From assembly GCA_937916345.1 (NCBI GenBank), contig CALFUE010000102.1, forward strand, positions 1 to 35,384: DNA of 35,384 bases, written 5' to 3'. The stretch comes from an uncultured bacterium. Its GTDB lineage: Bacteria > Bacillota > Clostridia > Lachnospirales > Lachnospiraceae. The position numbers and the translations under genes were made by a program. The notes below the pieces were generated by a model, which was given only the letters and a program-made list of their open reading frames with translations, was not told the DNA's origin and did not search any database. Shown here piece after piece: positions 31,994-35,384 of the stretch (the stretch's first letter is position 1; each line of letters begins with the position of its first letter).

Positions 31994-33280
31994 GTGGCAG
32001 GCAAAAACACAAAGCAGGTGAAATGTTCATTTTGCGGTAAATCACAGAATCAGGTCAGAAAGCTTATCTCCGGACCGGGGGGAGCCTATATTTGCGATGA
32101 ATGCATAGACCTGTGCAATGAGATAATAGAGGAGGATCTCTTGGATGAGATAGATAATGGGACGCTGGGGGATCCGCAGGCGTTTCAGATGAGCGGTAAT
32201 GTTAATTCGCATCTCAAGCCGGAGCCCTTCGAGATCAACCTGATGCCCCCTGAAAAGATAAAGGAGTTTCTGGACGATTATGTCATAGGACAGGAGGAAG
32301 CAAAAAAGGTGCTTTCCGTGGCTGTGTACAACCACTACAAGCGCATCACCTCCGACATCGATATGGAGGTGGAGCTGCAGAAGAGCAATGTGCTGTTGCT
32401 GGGTCCTACGGGCTGCGGAAAGACGCTGTTAGCGCAGACGCTGGCCAGGATACTGAATGTACCCTTCGCCATAGCAGATGCCACTACGCTGACCGAGGCA
32501 GGCTATGTGGGAGAGGATGTGGAAAATATCCTTTTAAAGCTCATTCAGGCTGCGGATTATGACATTTCAAAGGCAGAATGTGGTATAATATATATAGATG
32601 AGGTGGACAAGATCACCAAAAAGGGTGAGAATGTCTCCATAACCAGGGATGTGTCCGGCGAGGGAGTTCAGCAGGCGCTTTTAAAGATCCTGGAGGGCAC
32701 GAATGCCTCTGTTCCGCCCCAGGGCGGCAGAAAGCACCCCCAGCAGGAGCTGATACAGATAGACACGACCAACATCCTGTTTATCTGCGGCGGAGCCTTT
32801 GACGGTCTTGAAAAGATCATAGAAGACAGGCTGGATAAGTCGTCTATCGGTTTCGGAGCTATCGTAAATTCAAAGAGCGACCGCAATGAGGGAGAATCCT
32901 TCAAGGATGTCAGTCCTCAGGATCTCACCAAATTCGGACTGATCCCTGAGTTTGTCGGAAGACTGCCGGTGGTTGTATCTCTGGATTTGCTGGATCGCCA
33001 TGCGTTGGTCCGCATTATCAAGGAGCCGAAAAATTCTCTGGTAAAGCAGTACAAAAAGCTGTTTGAAATAGATGGTGTCGACCTCTCCTTTGAGGATGAT
33101 GCCATAGAGGCCATCGCGGATCGCGCGATCGATCAAAAGACCGGAGCCAGAGGTCTGCGCGCTATAATGGAGCGGACCATGATGGAGACGATGTACACTA
33201 TCCCATCAAATCCGAGGCTCAAGTCCTGTGTCGTCACAAAGGCCGCGGTGGAGGGGAAAGAAAAGCCAAAAGTGAGCTGA
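31994..33280 (+). CDS. clpX: ClpX, ATPase subunit of ClpXP
   Basis: 428 residues. N-terminal zinc-binding domain (C11, C14, C34, C37), Walker A GPTGCGKT (137-144), pore loop GYVGED (170-175), Walker B IIYIDEVDK (198-206), the IGF loop (SSIGFGAIV) that docks on ClpP, and sensor 2 GARGLR. It unfolds proteins for ClpP. The start is GTG with AAGGAG upstream (31982-31987). No ATG start with a site fits. Confidence 0.97.
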   Translation: MAGKNTKQVKCSFCGKSQNQVRKLISGPGGAYICDECIDLCNEIIEEDLLDEIDNGTLGDPQAFQMSGNVNSHLKPEPFEINLMPPEKIKEFLDDYVIGQEEAKKVLSVAVYNHYKRITSDIDMEVELQKSNVLLLGPTGCGKTLLAQTLARILNVPFAIADATTLTEAGYVGEDVENILLKLIQAADYDISKAECGIIYIDEVDKITKKGENVSITRDVSGEGVQQALLKILEGTNASVPPQGGRKHPQQELIQIDTTNILFICGGAFDGLEKIIEDRLDKSSIGFGAIVNSKSDRNEGESFKDVSPQDLTKFGLIPEFVGRLPVVVSLDLLDRHALVRIIKEPKNSLVKQYKKLFEIDGVDLSFEDDAIEAIADRAIDQKTGARGLRAIMERTMMETMYTIPSNPRLKSCVVTKAAVEGKEKPKVS

Positions 33281-33283
33281 TCA

Positions 33284-33874
33284 ATGGTAATTAGAAATGT
33301 AGAATTAGAGACGGTCATAGGTCCTGCCAGCAAGGTTCCGGACAATAAGCTGCCTGAGGTGGCCTTCGCGGGAAAATCAAATGTGGGCAAGTCCTCATTG
33401 ATAAACGCTTTGATGAACAGGAAATCCCTTGCCCGCATCAGTTCAAAGCCGGGCAAGACTCAGACTATCAATTTCTACAATATCAACAGCGAGATATATT
33501 TTGTGGATCTGCCGGGATACGGCTACGCGGCTGTTCCTGAGAGCGAGAAGAAGCGATGGGCAAAGATGATCGACAATTATCTCGAAAAAAGTAAAGCACT
33601 TCAGACAGTTTTTTTGCTGGTGGATATCAGACACGCTCCCGGTGAGAATGACATAAATATGCTCTCCTGGATCAGGGCGAAGGGGTATTCCCCCATAGTC
33701 ATAGCCACAAAGCTGGACAAGCTGAAGCGTTCCCGGGTTCCGAAGGCAATAAAGACTATCGCAGAAACACTTGTCATCGACAGAAGGGATATCATACCTT
33801 TCTCGGCGGAGACAAAGGCAGGAAGAGAGGAAATCTACCATGTATTAGATGTATACATAGGAGGTGGACTATGA
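33284..33874 (+). CDS. engB: Ribosome-biogenesis GTPase EngB (YsxC/YihA)
   Basis: 196 residues, normal size. G1 GKSNVGKSS (30-38), G2 around TQTINFY, G3 DLPGYG (75-80), G4 TKLD, G5 near FSAETK. The family is needed for assembly of the large ribosomal subunit. It starts three bases after clpX, as in many Firmicutes, and overlaps the MecA gene by four bases. Confidence 0.96.
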   Translation: MVIRNVELETVIGPASKVPDNKLPEVAFAGKSNVGKSSLINALMNRKSLARISSKPGKTQTINFYNINSEIYFVDLPGYGYAAVPESEKKRWAKMIDNYLEKSKALQTVFLLVDIRHAPGENDINMLSWIRAKGYSPIVIATKLDKLKRSRVPKAIKTIAETLVIDRRDIIPFSAETKAGREEIYHVLDVYIGGGL

Positions 33875-34521
33875 AATTTAAGAGGATAAGCGCAGATACA
33901 GTGAGATGTTTTATCTCCTCTGAGGAGTTGGCGGCAAACGGGCTGACGGTCAGTGATTTTATGAACAGTGACGGCAGATGCGAGGAGTTTATCCGCAAGG
34001 TAGTGACTTTAGCTCAGGAGGAGGTTGATTTCAAGGTTTATGGAGGACCTATGTCCATCCAGGTGGCAGCGCTCTCGGAGGGGACTGTCGCTCTGACATT
34101 TTCGGAGCATCAGGACATGGGTATCGCAGAATTTTTGGAGGCATTGAGAAACGCCGTGGAAAAGATAAGGACGGAGACAGCAGCACTGCCTGTGCTGCAG
34201 GAAAAGCCTGCGGAGGAATCTAAAGAGACATCCTATCTCTTCTATGTGGAGAGTATGGATGATCTGATGGCCTTTGTGGAGAGACTTCCCAAGAGCTGCA
34301 TGCCGGAGTGCTCCCTCTACAAAAATCCTCATGAGAGAGGCTATTATCTCATTGCGAGCGCGGGTGAGAGCGGTGTACGCATGGCAGACTTCATCACCGG
34401 AGCCATAGAGTACATGACTGCCCTCAGCGAGGATGACATCCGTTTGAGTTATGTGAAGGAGCACATGAAGCCGGTGATTAAAAATGACGCGTTGAGAGAG
34501 CTTACAGAGCTTTTAAGATAA
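33871..34521 (+). CDS. mecA: MecA-like adaptor protein for Clp proteolysis
   Basis: 216 residues. An N-terminal domain (about 1-85; MKFKRISADTVRCFISSEEL, later FKVYGGPMSIQV) resembles the substrate-binding half of MecA. A Glu/Lys-rich linker (about 105-125) follows, then a C-terminal domain (about 126-215; SYLFYVESMDDLMAFVERL) like the ClpC-binding half. MecA adaptors deliver substrates such as competence factors to ClpCP. The gene overlaps engB by ATGA and so is coupled to the tig-clpP-clpX cluster; clpC is not in this window. Sequence similarity is moderate, so the partner could differ. Confidence 0.8.
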   Translation: MKFKRISADTVRCFISSEELAANGLTVSDFMNSDGRCEEFIRKVVTLAQEEVDFKVYGGPMSIQVAALSEGTVALTFSEHQDMGIAEFLEALRNAVEKIRTETAALPVLQEKPAEESKETSYLFYVESMDDLMAFVERLPKSCMPECSLYKNPHERGYYLIASAGESGVRMADFITGAIEYMTALSEDDIRLSYVKEHMKPVIKNDALRELTELLR

Positions 34522-34544
34522 AAAACGAAAAGGAGAAGAAAATC

Positions 34545-35384
34545 ATGGAAAATCTGGAACTGACAAAAGAAAGCGCCATCGCGGTATTAAAGATCGCGAG
34601 ACCTGCTGCGCTGAACGCATTAAACAGCGCCACACTGCAGGAACTGACAGAGGTTCTCGACGAGATCGAGAAGGATGACTCTGTAAAGGTTCTGATCCTC
34701 ACCGGCGGACCGGACAAGAAGGGCAATGAGTTCAAGTCCTTCGTTGCCGGTGCAGACATCTCCGAGATGGTAAACTTTACCGCGGCAGAGGCAAAAGCCT
34801 TCGGTATGAGAGCTTCTGTTCCCTTCTTCAAGCTGCAGAATATGCGCCAGGTGACAATAGCCGCAGTAAACGGCTTCGCTCTCGGCGGAGGCTGCGAGAT
34901 CGCAATGAGCTGCGATATCAGGATCGCTTCCGAGAATGCCACCTTCGGTCAGCCTGAGTGCGGACTCGGCATCATCCCCGGCGCCAACGGCTGCGCCCGT
35001 GCGACCGCCATTGTCGGTCCGGCAAAAGCCAAGCAGTTGGTTATGCTCACCGAGATGATTCCCGGCAAGCAGGCCTATGACCTGGGCCTTTTGAACTGGT
35101 ATGTGGAGGGCGATCTGGCCCTGAACGAGGCAGCCAAAGGGGCCAAGGATGCCTTCAAGGCCGCGAAGAAGGCTGGGGAGTCCAACCTTGACGCGCTGAA
35201 GGCTGCCCAGAAGGCCACCGAGGCCGAGGCTGCAAAGGCTGAGTATGATGCCATCTACGCCAAGGCGGTGGAGGTTGCGCAGCAGCTGATGAAAAAGCCC
35301 GGCTGTGCCCTGGCTGCAGCCAAGGCTGCGATCAACAAGGCCGCCATTGAGACAGTGGCCGCCGGAAAAGCGGCAGAGACCTCC
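34545..35384 (+). CDS. Enoyl-CoA hydratase/crotonase family protein, partial, with Lys/Ala-rich insert
   Basis: 280 codons to the right edge with no stop. The crotonase core is clear: LNALNSATLQEL, the oxyanion and CoA segments SFVAGADISEM and GGGCEIAMSCDI, and the second catalytic Glu in QPECGLGIIPG. The two Glu residues of hydratases are both present, favouring 3-hydroxybutyryl-CoA dehydratase-type activity (butyrate pathway) over isomerase. After GLLNWYVEGD comes about 60 residues rich in Ala and Lys (AKGAKDAFKAAKKAGES and on) where family members normally have about 20. RBS AGGAG precedes ATG 34545. It lies 23 bp after mecA but is probably a separate unit. Confidence 0.88.
   Translation, partial: MENLELTKESAIAVLKIARPAALNALNSATLQELTEVLDEIEKDDSVKVLILTGGPDKKGNEFKSFVAGADISEMVNFTAAEAKAFGMRASVPFFKLQNMRQVTIAAVNGFALGGGCEIAMSCDIRIASENATFGQPECGLGIIPGANGCARATAIVGPAKAKQLVMLTEMIPGKQAYDLGLLNWYVEGDLALNEAAKGAKDAFKAAKKAGESNLDALKAAQKATEAEAAKAEYDAIYAKAVEVAQQLMKKPGCALAAAKAAINKAAIETVAAGKAAETS

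Overview
The window looks like chromosomal DNA of an anaerobic, fermentative Clostridia bacterium, most likely Lachnospiraceae (a rumen or gut type). This is inferred from gene content. There is a [FeFe]-hydrogenase of the monomeric ferredoxin-like type, an A-type flavodiiron protein and a reverse rubrerythrin for oxygen defence. There are also plant cell wall polysaccharide enzymes, a secreted protein ending in cell-wall-binding-like repeats, a MecA adaptor, and GGAGG-type ribosome binding sites. Almost every gene is on the + strand; the exception is the partial alpha-galactosidase at the left edge. No phage, insertion sequence, CRISPR array or rRNA was seen.

Region by region. 1-2243: a GH27 alpha-galactosidase (minus strand, cut by the window edge) divergent from a MarR-type regulator with two palindromic operators, followed by a small membrane/zinc-ribbon protein. 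2244-3024: no protein gene; it holds a promoter, a candidate structured RNA, a terminator and hairpins. 3025-4995: a secreted multidomain protein. 5179-7883: a HAD phosphatase/phosphomutase, a GH53 endo-galactanase without signal peptide, and an acyl-ACP thioesterase. 8020-11329: FGGY sugar kinase, L-ribulose-5-phosphate 4-epimerase and aldose 1-epimerase under one promoter. With GH27 and GH53 these suggest use of arabinogalactan or galactan side chains. 11454-14724: a membrane GGDEF protein coupled by 4-bp overlaps to gltX and murI. 14887-17047: a secreted subtilase whose C-terminus is out of frame at a C7 tract. 17063-21205: SseB-like protein, a 75-aa protein, GH13 maltodextrin hydrolase, proC and a CYTH protein, tightly packed. 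21328-26088: flavodiiron protein, [FeFe]-hydrogenase, phosphopantetheinyl transferase, DUF624-like membrane protein, reverse rubrerythrin. 26345-29771: a carbohydrate ABC importer (lipoprotein plus two permeases, no ATPase gene). 29843-29916: tRNA-Pro(GGG). 30042-34521: tig-clpP-clpX-engB-mecA, a protein-quality-control cluster, then a partial crotonase.

The most unusual signal is a small family of related intergenic hairpin elements. The two long copies match at 67 of 71 positions, a third shares a 33-nt identical core, and a fourth is degenerate. All four have the same orientation relative to the gene they precede (GH27, subtilase, flavodiiron protein, reverse rubrerythrin). Two start at the predicted transcription start, so they may be a 5'-leader regulatory RNA family rather than inert repeats. 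Other leads are an independently promoted structured RNA near 2304-2453, the C7 frameshift in the subtilase, a 40-bp in-frame direct repeat in the secreted protein, and a Lys/Ala-rich insert in the crotonase. All function calls rest on reading motifs by eye; no database search was run.
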